DNA of 64,000 bases from Blastopirellula sediminis (GTDB taxonomy: Bacteria; Planctomycetota; Planctomycetia; Pirellulales; Pirellulaceae), in NCBI RefSeq assembly GCF_020966755.1, contig NZ_JAJKFT010000010.1, positions 1,054,001-1,118,000 of the forward strand. Reading direction: 5' to 3'. The notes below the pieces were generated by a model, which saw only the letters and a list, made by a program, of their open reading frames with translations, had not been told where the DNA came from and searched no databases. This document shows positions 55,383 through 64,000 of this stretch, piece by piece. The position numbers and the translations under genes were made by a program. Each line of letters begins with the position of its first letter. The stretch's first letter is position 1.

Positions 55383-55414
55383 AAAAAGCCCCTCCGACAT
55401 CGGAGGGGCTTTTT
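55383..55414 (+). terminator. Rho-independent terminator
   Basis: A perfect 14-base stem, arms 55383-55396 and 55401-55414, with an ACAT loop and a T-run (TTTTTT) at the end of the right arm. The core is GCCCCTCCG pairing with CGGAGGGGC. It ends the NTF2-like gene. Confidence 0.9.
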
Positions 55415-55440
55415 TCATGCGCGGACTTCCAAGGTATAAT
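55412..55440 (+). promoter_or_regulatory. Candidate panD promoter overlapping the terminator
   Basis: TATAAT at 55435-55440 has the best -35 candidate TTTTCA at 55412-55417, with a 17-base spacer. The -35 would lie in the terminator T-run, and the -10 is 41 bases before the panD ATG. Confidence 0.4.
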
Positions 55441-55481
55441 AAGCCGTTCTCTCTCCGAAGCCGTAATCCAAGTAGTCTGGG

Positions 55482-55847
55482 ATGATCCGAACCTTTCTCA
55501 AATCGAAGATTCACCGCGCCACGTGCACCGAGGCTTGCCTCGACTACGAGGGGAGCGTGACGATTGACAGCCTGCTGATGGATGCGGCCGATTTGCTCGA
55601 CCATGAACAGGTCGACATCTACAACATCACGTCGGGTACTCGCTTAACGACCTACGCCATTCCGGGCCCGCCGGGGAGCGGCGTGATCTGCATCAACGGA
55701 GCGGCCGCACATCTGGTAAATCCGAAAGATCTGATCATCATCGCAAGTTACGCGCAATACAGCGAAGAAGAACTCGCTGATTACGCGCCGATCGTCGTGC
55801 AAGTCGATCAGCACAACCAGATTATGACTCCCGTCTCGAAAAATTAG
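55482..55847 (+). CDS. panD: Aspartate 1-decarboxylase
   Basis: The 121-residue protein matches PanD in length and motifs. Lys9 lies in the [13 protein letters not shown] segment. The self-processing site is Gly24-Ser25 in YEGSVTID, which yields the pyruvoyl group. Arg54 lies in [10 protein letters not shown] and Tyr58 follows. [23 protein letters not shown] is the usual C-terminal half. PanD makes beta-alanine from aspartate for pantothenate and coenzyme A. It is preceded by a terminator and a TATAAT box, so it is probably monocistronic. Confidence 0.95.
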   Translation: MIRTFLKSKIHRATCTEACLDYEGSVTIDSLLMDAADLLDHEQVDIYNITSGTRLTTYAIPGPPGSGVICINGAAAHLVNPKDLIIIASYAQYSEEELADYAPIVVQVDQHNQIMTPVSKN

Positions 55848-56290
55848 AGACCGAACGAATCCCGCTATCTTCCCATCCACTCTGGCTTGCGGCGGGCTAC
55901 GTGTCGTTACCTCTATATGATGGTAAGTCGCGATCGTGAATTTCTGAATTTTTCTCGTGCTATCGGTCTATGCCGGTCGATGGAACTGTCTACTTACGCT
56001 GTTATCCGCGACAACACGCTGAATCTCGGGGCAGCCTCCAGTACGGAGGGAAGACTCAGCAGGGCAGCACGGATAGCAGCGTTTTTTCGTTCTTGACCAA
56101 CTGACTGCAGATCTGGTCGGCAAATCCGCAGCAAGCGGTACATGCGGCAAATTGAGAAATCTACCGCCTCTCATCTTCGCTAACCCGCAATCTGGCCGAA
56201 GTTAACCGACATGCGCCAAGGCGTTCTTGCGGCTTGGCGTGCGCAATTCTCCCCCCGATTTCGCCTGCAGAGACTAACGAGGAAACTGCC
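55848..56290. other. Intergenic region between panD and tssK
   Basis: This 443-base gap contains a short open frame at 55887-56096 without protein-like features. I see no repeat or RNA gene. It presumably contains the tssK promoter. Confidence 0.4.
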
Positions 56291-57718
56291 GTGCTGACCA
56301 GCAACGCCGTCCACTGGTACGAAGGAATGTTTCTTTCGCCTCATCATTTCCAGGCGTCAGAAATGCACCAGGCCTATCAAAATCGACGGGGCGATCTCTG
56401 GATCCAGCGACATCATTGGGGCCTCCGTTCGATCGATCTCGATATCGACGCGTTGACCAACTCGCGACTCGTCGTTCGTTCGCTCGAAGCGCGTCTCCGC
56501 GACGGCGTGACCGTTTCCCTTCCCAGCGACGGTCAACTGCCGGTCATGGATTTGCGCCACGCGATGGCCGATCGTCAGAATCTGACGATCTATCTGGCCG
56601 CGCCGCAATTGGTTTCGGGGCAATCAAACGTCGCCGACAGTTCGGGAGCACACGCGCGTTACCTGGTCGAAAACCTCGACGTCGAAGATCAAAACAGCGG
56701 TTCCAACCAACAAACCATCCAGATCCGCCGGCTCAACTTGCGATTGCTGCACGACGGCGACAATCACGCCGGTTACGAAACGCTGCCGATCGCCCGCATC
56801 CGCCGTTCCGACCGGGGCGAAGCGGTGCCGCAGCTCGACGAAACGTACATTCCGCCGCTGTTGGCTTGCGACGCCTGGCGTCCGCTGCAAGCGAACATCT
56901 TGCAACGCATCTACGATCGCCTGGGGCGCAAGCTTGATCTCCTCTCGTCGCAGATCGTCAGCCGTAAGATCTCGTTCGACAGTCGCGGGCAAGGGGACCA
57001 GCAGCTGCTCGAACAGCTGCGAGCGATCAACGAATGCTACCCGGCGATCCAGATGATCGCGTTCACGCCTGGGACGCACCCGATCAACGCCTTCTACGAA
57101 TTGGCCCGCACGATCGGCAAGCTGGCGGTCTTCGGCTCGATGCGTCGTCCGCCGGAAATGCCGGCCTATGACCATGACGATCTGGCCGGCTGCTTCTGGC
57201 GACAGAAACAGTACATCGACGCGCTGCTCGACGCGGTTGTGGAGCCTGACTATCGCGAACGTCACTTCGAGGGCGCCGGTCTCCGAATGCAGGTCGACCT
57301 TGAACCATCGTGGTTGGAAGGCTCGAACAAACTGTTCGTCGGCGTCGAAAGCTCGCTGCCGCCGCAACAGGTTGATCGCCTGCTCACCCGCGGACTCGAC
57401 ATGAAGATCGGCAGCAGCGACAAAGTGGTCGAACTCTATCGCTTGGGTCAGGCCGGTCTCCGGTTCAACTACGCCAGCCATCCGCCGCGCGCATTACCCG
57501 CGTTGCCGGGGGTCTCGTATTTCGAGATCGATCGCGACAGCCAACCGGCGCAGTGGGATCAGGTGAAACATTCGCTGACGCTGGCGATTCGTCTGAACGA
57601 AAACCTGATCGTCAGCGACATCGAAGGGCAACGCCGCTTGACGATTCGGGTCGACGGACAATCGACCACGCTGCAGTTCACGCTCTACGTTGTGCCAAAC
57701 GAACCGGGCGTCGCCTAA
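56291..57718 (+). CDS. tssK: Type VI secretion baseplate subunit TssK
   Basis: I choose the GTG at 56291, with GAGG about 9 bases upstream; the frame runs back to 56234 but the usual TssK start fits here. The 475-residue protein begins LTSNAVHWYEGMFLSPHHFQ, a family signature of TssK (ImpJ/VasE), followed by the conserved WGLRSIDLDIDAL. Later parts include RRPPEMPAYDHDDLAGCF and GLRFNYASHPPRALPALPGVSYFEID. TssK links the T6SS baseplate to the membrane complex. No other tss gene is in the window, so it is either a gene at some distance from the main cluster or an orphan. The next gene is an unrelated dehydrogenase. Confidence 0.85.
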   Translation: MLTSNAVHWYEGMFLSPHHFQASEMHQAYQNRRGDLWIQRHHWGLRSIDLDIDALTNSRLVVRSLEARLRDGVTVSLPSDGQLPVMDLRHAMADRQNLTIYLAAPQLVSGQSNVADSSGAHARYLVENLDVEDQNSGSNQQTIQIRRLNLRLLHDGDNHAGYETLPIARIRRSDRGEAVPQLDETYIPPLLACDAWRPLQANILQRIYDRLGRKLDLLSSQIVSRKISFDSRGQGDQQLLEQLRAINECYPAIQMIAFTPGTHPINAFYELARTIGKLAVFGSMRRPPEMPAYDHDDLAGCFWRQKQYIDALLDAVVEPDYRERHFEGAGLRMQVDLEPSWLEGSNKLFVGVESSLPPQQVDRLLTRGLDMKIGSSDKVVELYRLGQAGLRFNYASHPPRALPALPGVSYFEIDRDSQPAQWDQVKHSLTLAIRLNENLIVSDIEGQRRLTIRVDGQSTTLQFTLYVVPNEPGVA

Positions 57719-57855
57719 ACGCCTGGCAAAACTGCACGCCGAATTAACTTTGCTCCCTAGCGCTGGACCTGGGCGATCGACATGGTAAAGTCGATCGCGA
57801 CGCTCGAAATTCGATTCGAGCCAATCTGGTCTTTCCCGGGCGCAAAGGAACTGCT

Positions 57856-58851
57856 GTGCAAGTCGCCGTCTTCAGCACCAAGTCGTACGATCGCGAGTTT
57901 TTGTTAAGCGCCTCAACCGAGAGCGAGATCTGTTACGATTTCTTCGAGGAGCGGCTGACGCAGCGGACCGTTGTTCTGGCTCGCGATTTTCCCGCGGTCT
58001 GCTGTTTCGTGAACGACGAACTTTCGGCGAGCGTCATCGAAGCGATCGCCGCCGGCGGGACCAAGATGATCGCGCTTCGCTGCGCTGGGTTCAATAACTG
58101 CAATCTGCATGCGGCGGCCGAACATGGCGTGAAAGTCGCCCGAGTTCCGGCTTATTCTCCCTACGCGGTCGCCGAGCATACGGTTGGCCTGATTCTGACC
58201 CTCAATCGCAAGTTTCACAAAGCGTATAATCGAGTCCGCGAAGGGAACTTCGCTTTGCAGGGAATGCTCGGTTTTGATCTCCATGGCAAGACGATCGGCG
58301 TGGTTGGAACCGGCAAGATCGGCCAGATCGCCGCGTCGATCTTGCAAGGCTTCGGCTGCCGCATTTTGGCCTTTGACGTTCATCAAAATCCGGAATGCGT
58401 CGCCGCAGGGGTTGAGTACGTCGAGCTTGATCAACTCTTCGCCGAAAGCGACGTCGTCACGCTCCATTGCCCGCTGTTGCCGTCAACCAAGTATCTGGTC
58501 AACGAGGCGAGCATCGCCAAGATGAAGCCGGGGGTGATGCTGATCAACACAAGTCGCGGCGGACTGGTTGATGCGAAAGCGGTCATTGAAGGGTTAAAGA
58601 CAGGACAGATCGGTTACGTCGGACTCGACGTCTACGAAGAAGAAGCGGATCTCTTTTTTGAAGATCGCTCGGAACTGGTGATTCAGGACGACGTGTTCTC
58701 GCGTCTGCTCACGTTTCCCAATGTCCTGATCACCGGGCACCAGGCATTTTTTACCCGCAACGCGTTGGAAGCGATCAGCCAAGTGACGACCGAAAACTTG
58801 CGTCAGTTTCTGAAAGGAGAGAAACTGGCGAATGAGGTTGTCGCCAGTTAA
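57856..58851 (+). CDS. D-2-hydroxyacid dehydrogenase, LdhA-like
   Basis: The product of 331 residues starts with GTG. The NAD-binding loop is [13 protein letters not shown] near residue 149. The substrate and catalytic regions include [48 protein letters not shown] and the catalytic His in [12 protein letters not shown] near residue 295. Sequence and length match fermentative D-lactate dehydrogenases such as LdhA, although other D-hydroxyacids cannot be excluded. It is followed by a small membrane-anchored gene on the same strand. Confidence 0.85.
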   Translation: MQVAVFSTKSYDREFLLSASTESEICYDFFEERLTQRTVVLARDFPAVCCFVNDELSASVIEAIAAGGTKMIALRCAGFNNCNLHAAAEHGVKVARVPAYSPYAVAEHTVGLILTLNRKFHKAYNRVREGNFALQGMLGFDLHGKTIGVVGTGKIGQIAASILQGFGCRILAFDVHQNPECVAAGVEYVELDQLFAESDVVTLHCPLLPSTKYLVNEASIAKMKPGVMLINTSRGGLVDAKAVIEGLKTGQIGYVGLDVYEEEADLFFEDRSELVIQDDVFSRLLTFPNVLITGHQAFFTRNALEAISQVTTENLRQFLKGEKLANEVVAS

Positions 58852-58870
58852 CCTACCGAGAGGGATACCG

Positions 58871-59263
58871 ATGACGCAGCGTCAAATTGTGATCGCGGCG
58901 ACTCTGTGTTCCCTCTTTGTCTTGGTGAAATTCGATCAGTATCAATACGCAGCTCATTGCACTCGCCGCGGCAAGATTGTCGGCGAATTAGGCGGGAGCA
59001 TCGGCTCTCTGATGGACTGGCCCTTTGGCCGCGAAGTCTTCATCTCATTTACGCATCCACTAGCGGATGACCAGTTGCAGCGACTCTCCACGATCAACGC
59101 TCGTGGACGCGATTATGTGACGGTCTATTTCGATTGCCAAGTGACCGACCAACAGTTGCAAACGGCGCGGCAAGTTCTCTCGCGCTGCAGCGTTATTGCG
59201 TCGCGAGAGAAAAATGCCGATGACGCGGCAGAGGCTAGTGACCCGACGCCGCCGCAGCAATGA
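58871..59263 (+). CDS. Small hypothetical protein with N-terminal hydrophobic segment
   Basis: I choose the ATG at 58871, preceded by GAGAGGG; an open frame to 58832 overlaps the LdhA-like gene. The 130-residue protein has a hydrophobic N-terminus (IVIAATLCSLFVLVKF), then a soluble domain, ending in an acidic and Pro-rich tail. A VTVYFDCQVTDQQLQTARQVLSRC segment suggests an alpha/beta fold. No family is recognised. The 3' end overlaps the convergent membrane gene by 29 bases. Confidence 0.55.
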   Translation: MTQRQIVIAATLCSLFVLVKFDQYQYAAHCTRRGKIVGELGGSIGSLMDWPFGREVFISFTHPLADDQLQRLSTINARGRDYVTVYFDCQVTDQQLQTARQVLSRCSVIASREKNADDAAEASDPTPPQQ

Positions 59264-59522
59264 TTCCGACGATCACCAGTCCGTAAAGGACGACGGAGAA
59301 GAGCCCGAACAGGATCGCGATCACCGCGTGAACGCTTCCTTTCACTTCCGGCTGGCGATTTCGTTTGACCAGACCCATGATCCCCAGGATCACCGCGGCG
59401 AGTCCAAACGGAAATCCAATCAATGGAATCAGGCCGACAATCCCAAGGTAATAGCCAATCAGGGCCGGCAGGTTCTTGTAGGGAATAATACCGCCAGTTG
59501 CATCTCCACCGGGGGTCGCCAT
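59235..59522 (-). CDS. Small DUF4190-like membrane protein
   Basis: The 95-residue protein has a Gly/Pro start, then two hydrophobic segments (LIGYYLGIVGLIPLIGFPFGLAAVILGIMGL and AVIAILFGLFSVVLYGLVIVGIIAAA) with a short basic loop (VKRNRQPEVKG). This is the DUF4190-like pattern, also seen in the DUF3299 gene at 27036. Function is unknown. It overlaps the convergent upstream gene by 29 bases at the 3' end. Confidence 0.65.
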   Translation of the reverse strand: MATPGGDATGGIIPYKNLPALIGYYLGIVGLIPLIGFPFGLAAVILGIMGLVKRNRQPEVKGSVHAVIAILFGLFSVVLYGLVIVGIIAAAASGH

Positions 59523-59802
59523 GGTTCGCAGTCCTCAAAAAGAAAACATGAATAAGCGTCTATCAATGTACTGGGTCGCGAGCGGGAAACCAGTGTTTCC
59601 ATTCAAATTGATAAGGCTTTACGGACGAACAATTCCCAGCCTTACAACTTGAGTCGCCACCCAACTAATCGTAAGCCGCCGGCGAAAGTGGACACCGATT
59701 TCTCCAAGATTCGAACCGGCCGCCGTCTCGTGTTACGATAGTTCGATCCCTAATCGCATACCTGCCGTTTCCGCTTCCTTCCCACCATCTCTGGACAGCC
59801 CC

Positions 59803-60981
59803 ATGAAACGACGTCACTTCCTCGCCGCAACTTCCGCCGCCGTAATTCTGCCGCATCTCGCCTTTGGCGACGCTCCCAAGCGCAAGGTCGCCGTGATCGG
59901 GCACACTGGTCGTGGAAATTATGGACATGGGCTCGATACCGTCTGGCAAGAGATTCCGGCCACCGAGATTGTCGCCGTCGCTGACGCTAACTCCGCCGGC
60001 TTGGAGAAGGCGAAAGCGAAGCTGAAGCTAGAGCGGGGCTACGCCGACTATCGCCAGATGCTGAGCGACGTAAGGCCGGAGTTCGTCGCGGTCGCGCCGC
60101 GCTATGTCGACGAGCATCGCGACATGATCCTCGCAGCGATCGACGCCGGCGCCAAAGGAATCTACTGCGAAAAGGCGTTCTGCCGCACGCCGGCCGAAGC
60201 GGACGAGATCATCGCCGCCGCCGACAAGCAGGGGGTCAAAATCGCGGTCGCTCATCGCAATCGCTACCATCCGGCATTGCCGCAGATCAAAGCGCTGATC
60301 GCCTCGGGAGAGCTTGGCAAGCTGATCGAAATGCGTGGACGAGGCGTCGGCGATCGCCGCGGCGGCGGTGAAGACCTGTGGGTCTTGGGGACGCACATTT
60401 TCAACCTGGTCGACTACTTCGCCGGAGCGCCCCGGTCCTGCTCGGCGATCATGCTGCAAGATGGTCGCCCTGTGACGTCGGCCGATGTCCGCGAAGGGGC
60501 GGAGGGACTCGGTCCGCTGGCCGGTAACGAGTTGCACGCGCGATACGAAACGGAGCAGGGGATCGTCGCCTACTATGACACGGTCGCCGACGACGGAACC
60601 GATCGTCAGGCCTATTGTCTGCAACTGATCGGCGGTAAAGGAATGGTGACGATCTTCATTGATCGCAATCCAATCGCCTATTTCTCGCCAGGCAATCCGT
60701 ATCAAACGACCGAGCCGCGGCAATGGCTGCCGATCACTTCGGCCGGAGTCGGCAAGCCGGAACCGAATCCCGAAGCGTGCAAGGAAGTCGCCAATCACGT
60801 CCTGGGGGTCAAAGACCTGATCGACGCGGTCGACAACAATCGCCAACCGCTATGCAGCGCGACTGATGCCCGGACCGCGGTCGAAATGGTCTGCGCCGCT
60901 TTTGCGTCGCATGTGGCGGACGGCAAACGGGTTAACTTCCCGCTGCAAGAGCGGGGGAATGCTCTGGCGAGTTGGAAATAG
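59803..60981 (+). CDS. Gfo/Idh/MocA oxidoreductase with Tat-type leader
   Basis: The 392-residue protein starts with MKRRHFLAATSAAVILPHLA, a twin-arginine-like export leader. A Rossmann-type NAD(P) domain follows with VAVIGHTGRGNYGHGL. The EKAFCRTPAEADEI motif carries the family Lys. The typical RNRYHPALPQIKALIASGELGK then leads into the C-terminal dimerisation domain. Planctomycetes export many such sugar or myo-inositol-type dehydrogenases, with glucose- or uronic-acid-like substrates. The exact substrate is unknown. It is convergent with the secretin-like gene. Confidence 0.8.
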   Translation: MKRRHFLAATSAAVILPHLAFGDAPKRKVAVIGHTGRGNYGHGLDTVWQEIPATEIVAVADANSAGLEKAKAKLKLERGYADYRQMLSDVRPEFVAVAPRYVDEHRDMILAAIDAGAKGIYCEKAFCRTPAEADEIIAAADKQGVKIAVAHRNRYHPALPQIKALIASGELGKLIEMRGRGVGDRRGGGEDLWVLGTHIFNLVDYFAGAPRSCSAIMLQDGRPVTSADVREGAEGLGPLAGNELHARYETEQGIVAYYDTVADDGTDRQAYCLQLIGGKGMVTIFIDRNPIAYFSPGNPYQTTEPRQWLPITSAGVGKPEPNPEACKEVANHVLGVKDLIDAVDNNRQPLCSATDARTAVEMVCAAFASHVADGKRVNFPLQERGNALASWK

Positions 60982-60991
60982 CGAGAGAATT

Positions 60992-62068
60992 CTAAAAGAA
61001 CCCACCCATCTGTCCGCCTCCTCCTTGCCCCGGCTCTTCGCCCGCGTCGAGGATTTCGACTCCGATCAACAGCAAGTGACGTTCGCCGTGGGAATCGCGG
61101 GTCGACAGGATCGTCGCTTGACCGCTTTCAAGCAGGACGGCGGTGTCGATGGTCATGGTCGTCGTCGAAGGAGGTGCGCCGGCGACTTGCGGCGATTCCT
61201 CTTCATCGTCGTCGTCCTCTTCTTCATCGTCATCGTCGTCATCCGGATAGGCGATGTCGGATCGTTCGAAGTTGACTTTAAGCAGCGCCCGATGTCCCAT
61301 GATTTGCGGCGCGACGGTGAGCAGCGTGCCGACGTTTTGCTGCGAATAGCTGTTGGCCCGCGCGGCGGTCGCGCGGCCATCCGGACCGCGCTGTGGGACG
61401 ATTTGCGTGCCGGTGACGACCGGCTCTCGGCGTCCCTGCTGCACTTTCGTTTCGTGTCCCGTGACGGTCGTCAAATCGAAGCTGTCGATTACGTCGAACT
61501 TCTCTCCGTTGTTGATCATCTCCAGCATCTCTTCAACCGGAATCAGCGGCTCATGCGGAGACTTCACCTTTCCTTCGGCTTCCAAGAGCGCTACGCGAAC
61601 GCGCACCATCCGCGGCGGCATCGGGGGCATTGGCGGCGTCACCATACCAGGGAACGGACCGACGCCCGGCATCCCGTTGAATTGCGATTCTAGCGTCCCA
61701 TGCTGCTGCACGGCGCTCGACTGCGGCGGACCATACTGCACGATGCCGAACTGCACCGTGCCGTTTTGGACGTTGACGTCGGGCGTTTTGCTCGGTTGCG
61801 GTTCCGGCATATCGGGTCGCGGAGGAATATATTGCTTGATGCGGCCGGAGGGGGCTGCGTTCTCGTCGCGCGGAACTTCGACGTATCCCTGTTCGTACTG
61901 GCTGGGAATCTGCGATAGGCCGCTACCCTTGCCCGGCGGGTCCGCGAGCGGAGCGGCGGTCTGTTTGCCAGGGGCGGAATCGGGGGAATTCGATTGCGGC
62001 GGATCGTCGCCTGCTTGCAGAGCAGAGGAGATCGCCAGCAACAACAACAGGGCAAGTCGAGACGTCAT
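60992..62068 (-). CDS. Secretin-like exported protein with a polyacidic run
   Basis: I choose the ATG at 62068 (MTSRLALLLLLAIS), preceded by GGAG 7 bases upstream; an upstream ATG at 62089 has no such site. The product is 358 residues. After a signal peptide comes a Pro/Gly-rich region (GTVQFGIVQYGPP) and then a beta domain with VRVRVALLEAEGK...VGTLLTVAPQIMGHRALLKVNFERSDI. This looks like the N-terminal and secretin-like domain seen in type II/III secretion channel proteins, but it is short. A run of about 17 Asp/Glu residues is encoded by GAC/GAT/GAA/GAG triplets near 61180-61240. It ends GGGGQMGGFF. Function is unknown. Confidence 0.6.
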   Translation of the reverse strand: MTSRLALLLLLAISSALQAGDDPPQSNSPDSAPGKQTAAPLADPPGKGSGLSQIPSQYEQGYVEVPRDENAAPSGRIKQYIPPRPDMPEPQPSKTPDVNVQNGTVQFGIVQYGPPQSSAVQQHGTLESQFNGMPGVGPFPGMVTPPMPPMPPRMVRVRVALLEAEGKVKSPHEPLIPVEEMLEMINNGEKFDVIDSFDLTTVTGHETKVQQGRREPVVTGTQIVPQRGPDGRATAARANSYSQQNVGTLLTVAPQIMGHRALLKVNFERSDIAYPDDDDDDEEEDDDDEEESPQVAGAPPSTTTMTIDTAVLLESGQATILSTRDSHGERHLLLIGVEILDAGEEPGQGGGGQMGGFF

Positions 62069-62110
62069 CAAGTTTCTCCAACAAAGCATGCTGAGGGGGC
62101 TTGGGCAGCG

Positions 62111-63733
62111 CTACGGCAGTTCGCGCCGCAGGTCGAGCACCCAGTCTTCGCTGTTGGGCGCTTCGAAGGTTAATGTCGAACCGTCAGCCGTCGGGTTGAC
62201 TGGTTTGCTGAACTCACCGGTTCGTGGATTGAACCAGCGAGCGAACCGTGGGTTTTGCAGTTTTTCCGCTTTCAGGCCGATCTTGCCGCCAACCGGCAAA
62301 TATACAACCTGCCAAGCGCCATCTTCGGTCGACGCCGCGGCGACGTAATGGTTCCGGTTTTTCTCGCCTAACTGCGAAGCGAGCAGGTCTTGATCGGGAC
62401 GAAGCTTTTCGCGCGGGCCGCTGGCGAAGAAGTCATAGAGCACCGTCATCGATTTCGTCCCTGGCGTTTCGAGACCAGCCGTCCAAGGTTCGACGTTTCT
62501 CAGGTTGCCATGGCTTTCGGCGTCCCCTTTTTTCTCGTTCCAAATCCAGATCGAGTTGTGACCAAACGTCACGCCGGCCGGGGGTGAAATCAGGAGCGAC
62601 CAGTAGGCGGCGCGACGCACATGCTGACCGTCGTGCACTTTCTTCGACTCGTAGGCGGGATGGGCTTCGTAGTTCGGCTCTAGATTGACGATCGGCCGCG
62701 CGATCACTGCTTTGTTCCAGGCGTCCTTCACCGGGCCGGCGACATGCCAATTCAATGCACCGGCCGCATCGCCATGTCCCGATTGATAGCCGACGAAGTC
62801 ATACCACGACTGATCGGCGAACTTGTCGACAATCCAGTTTTGTCCCGACGCATGCAGCGTGCAGAGTCGCTGAGAATCGCCAAAGACGTTTTGCCCGATC
62901 CGTTTCCAGCGTTCGACCGAGTCTCCCTTGAATGGGCAATCGCCCGAGAGCATCCAGATCACGTTGTAGGCGCCCCAACGAGCTTTAATGTATTCGGCCA
63001 GCCGCTGAGCGTCTTTCTCCGGCAGGATGTTGCCGGGATCGCTCGGATTGAGCGCCCACAGCACAACCGGGCAAGCGACCATTCCATGTTGATTGATCGC
63101 GACGACCCGCTTATCGAGCCGCTGGAACTCTTTGGCGTTCACGCCGATCGGCTTGGTCGGGTAATAAACGCGGTCGGGAATCGTCTTGTCGCCGCCGCGC
63201 CATTGCGTGCTGACAAATTGGATCACGGTGAATTCTTGCTGCTCGCGCATCGTCAGGTAGCGATCCCACTGTTCGTCGGTCGCTTTCAAGACGCCGTTCC
63301 ACGCGGTGTCGCCGAGAAAGAAGAAAGGCGTTCCGTCTTCGTATTGAAAGAAGAGTCGATTCTCGGTCAGGCGAATCGGTCCATGCTTGTAGACGGGGCT
63401 GTCGCCAAAGTATTCGATGCAGTCGAACGTCCCCGACTTGCCACTGAGCGACGCTTGCTCTTGGCAGCGAGTCGTCCATTTCCAGGGACCCAGTTCATTT
63501 GGGCTTTGGCGAAATCGCCAGGTGCGATCTCCGTCCCAAAACGCTTCGACCGTCGACGTTTTTCCGCTGGGAGAAGTAAAATCGACATAGACCCGCGCGT
63601 CCCAAAGGGGTTTATCGAGTTCTTTGTCGCACTCCAGCGCTTGATCGAAAACGTCATAGCGAGCGACATTGGCGGCCAAAAGGGGCATAGCGGTAAACAG
63701 AATCACCGCTAAGGCGGCGAGCGGGCGGAACAT
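62111..63733 (-). CDS. Secreted apiosidase-like (DUF4038) glycoside hydrolase
   Basis: The 540-residue protein has a signal peptide ending in LLAAN. A DUF5060-like beta domain at the start (YVDFTSPSGKTSTVEAFWDGDRTWRFR) is followed by a DUF4038/apiosidase-like TIM barrel (FFFLGDTAWNGVLKATDEQWDRYLTMREQQEFTVIQF). Glu- and Asp-rich segments follow (LSGDCPFKGDSVERWKRI and NLEPNYEAHPAYESK), and a C-terminal beta domain closes the protein. This family removes apiose or acts on related plant or algal polysaccharides. It fits the other secreted carbohydrate-active genes in the window. Confidence 0.8.
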   Translation of the reverse strand: MFRPLAALAVILFTAMPLLAANVARYDVFDQALECDKELDKPLWDARVYVDFTSPSGKTSTVEAFWDGDRTWRFRQSPNELGPWKWTTRCQEQASLSGKSGTFDCIEYFGDSPVYKHGPIRLTENRLFFQYEDGTPFFFLGDTAWNGVLKATDEQWDRYLTMREQQEFTVIQFVSTQWRGGDKTIPDRVYYPTKPIGVNAKEFQRLDKRVVAINQHGMVACPVVLWALNPSDPGNILPEKDAQRLAEYIKARWGAYNVIWMLSGDCPFKGDSVERWKRIGQNVFGDSQRLCTLHASGQNWIVDKFADQSWYDFVGYQSGHGDAAGALNWHVAGPVKDAWNKAVIARPIVNLEPNYEAHPAYESKKVHDGQHVRRAAYWSLLISPPAGVTFGHNSIWIWNEKKGDAESHGNLRNVEPWTAGLETPGTKSMTVLYDFFASGPREKLRPDQDLLASQLGEKNRNHYVAAASTEDGAWQVVYLPVGGKIGLKAEKLQNPRFARWFNPRTGEFSKPVNPTADGSTLTFEAPNSEDWVLDLRRELP

Positions 63734-63824
63734 CGGAGCGTCTCCGGAGAAGGGATGGGACGATTCCCCGTATTCTAGAACCGGCCGCGCGCTAAACGCT
63801 AGGAAAAATTGTCGGCTTGCGACG

Positions 63825-64000
63825 CTAGAACACCCCGAGCGCCATCAGGCTATAGCGGACGACGAAACCAGCCACGACGACGCTGACCATGCTCATCAGC
63901 TTGATCAAAATGTTCAAACTCGGGCCGCTCGTATCCTTAAACGGATCTCCCACCGTATCGCCGACAACGGCCGCTTTGTGGGCAGGGGAACCCTTGCCGC
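63825..64000 (-). CDS. hppA: Membrane-bound pyrophosphatase, C-terminus (cut by window end)
   Basis: On the minus strand the last 58 codons read [20 protein letters not shown], then [37 protein letters not shown] and a stop at 63825-63827. The [15 protein letters not shown] block is the signature of membrane H+ or Na+ translocating pyrophosphatases, where it is part of the pyrophosphate site and last helices. The enzyme hydrolyses PPi and pumps ions across the membrane. The rest lies beyond the window, so the ion type cannot be judged here. Confidence 0.9.
   Translation of the reverse strand, partial: GKGSPAHKAAVVGDTVGDPFKDTSGPSLNILIKLMSMVSVVVAGFVVRYSLMALGVF

Noticed and set aside
55887-56096. 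69-codon frame between panD and tssK
   Set aside because: No ribosome-binding site and no conserved-looking pattern; it lies in a gap likely to be regulatory.
59701-59725. GATTCGAACC, a tRNA T-loop-like word on the minus strand
   Set aside because: The flanking bases do not pair as a T-stem and no acceptor or anticodon arm can be drawn.

Overview
The window looks like chromosomal DNA of a planctomycete, most likely a marine Pirellulaceae member (Blastopirellula/Bremerella-like). The sequence evidence is two prepilin-like DUF1559 proteins sharing the same N-terminal methylation motif, a small sigma-70-like factor overlapping a FecR-type partner, double-length UvrA, DUF4038 and sialidase-type secreted enzymes, a Tat-type Gfo/Idh oxidoreductase, many signal peptides and lipoboxes, moderate-to-high GC, and mostly short non-operonic gene groups. 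The species assignment is inference.

Layout. 1-9194: two giant membrane-anchored proteins in an operon. The first has an intact caspase-like His/Cys dyad, an EF-hand-like loop and a vWA domain. The second has the same N-terminal architecture, but both catalytic positions are replaced (Tyr132, Thr179) and it ends in an Ig/CarboxypepD_reg-like region. I regard this active-caspase/pseudocaspase pair as the most interesting system here. 9195-11733: a small accessory patch with three copies of a dispersed repeat, a Cys/Trp-rich secreted protein, an AT-rich hypothetical gene and a start-less reading frame. 11748-14843: a small membrane gene pair and a sigma factor/FecR-like pair. 14916-24876: hemW with an MBL hydrolase, a nucleoside-deoxyribosyltransferase-like gene, a PepT-like peptidase, a two-domain esterase, floA, a DUF4013 membrane protein, a secreted esterase and eboE. 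24936-31501: an MFS transporter, then a five-gene minus-strand set (LolD-like ATPase, FtsX-like permease, anchored helical protein, two DUF3299 proteins) that looks like a metal-linked export/envelope system. 31765-36230: a sialidase-like protein and two repeated DUF1559-plus-lipoprotein pairs.

36746-43756 is one 2336-residue protein made of two complete UvrA copies plus a C-terminal extension that is itself an internal duplication. 43960-48845 is a tandem duplication of anchored proteins; its junction survives as a 27-codon chimeric frame. 49056-52479 holds a DUF892 ferritin-like gene, a MocR regulator divergent from an AhpD-like gene with a palindrome between them, a cupin, and more copies of the dispersed repeat. 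52493-64000 holds a fused spermidine synthase-like membrane protein, an NTF2-like gene, a strong terminator followed by panD, a tssK with no other T6SS gene in view, an LdhA-like dehydrogenase, a Gfo/Idh/MocA oxidoreductase, a secretin-like protein with an acidic run, an apiosidase-like hydrolase, and the C-terminus of a membrane pyrophosphatase cut by the window end.

All domain and family calls come from reading translated sequence and remembered family motifs. No database search was run.
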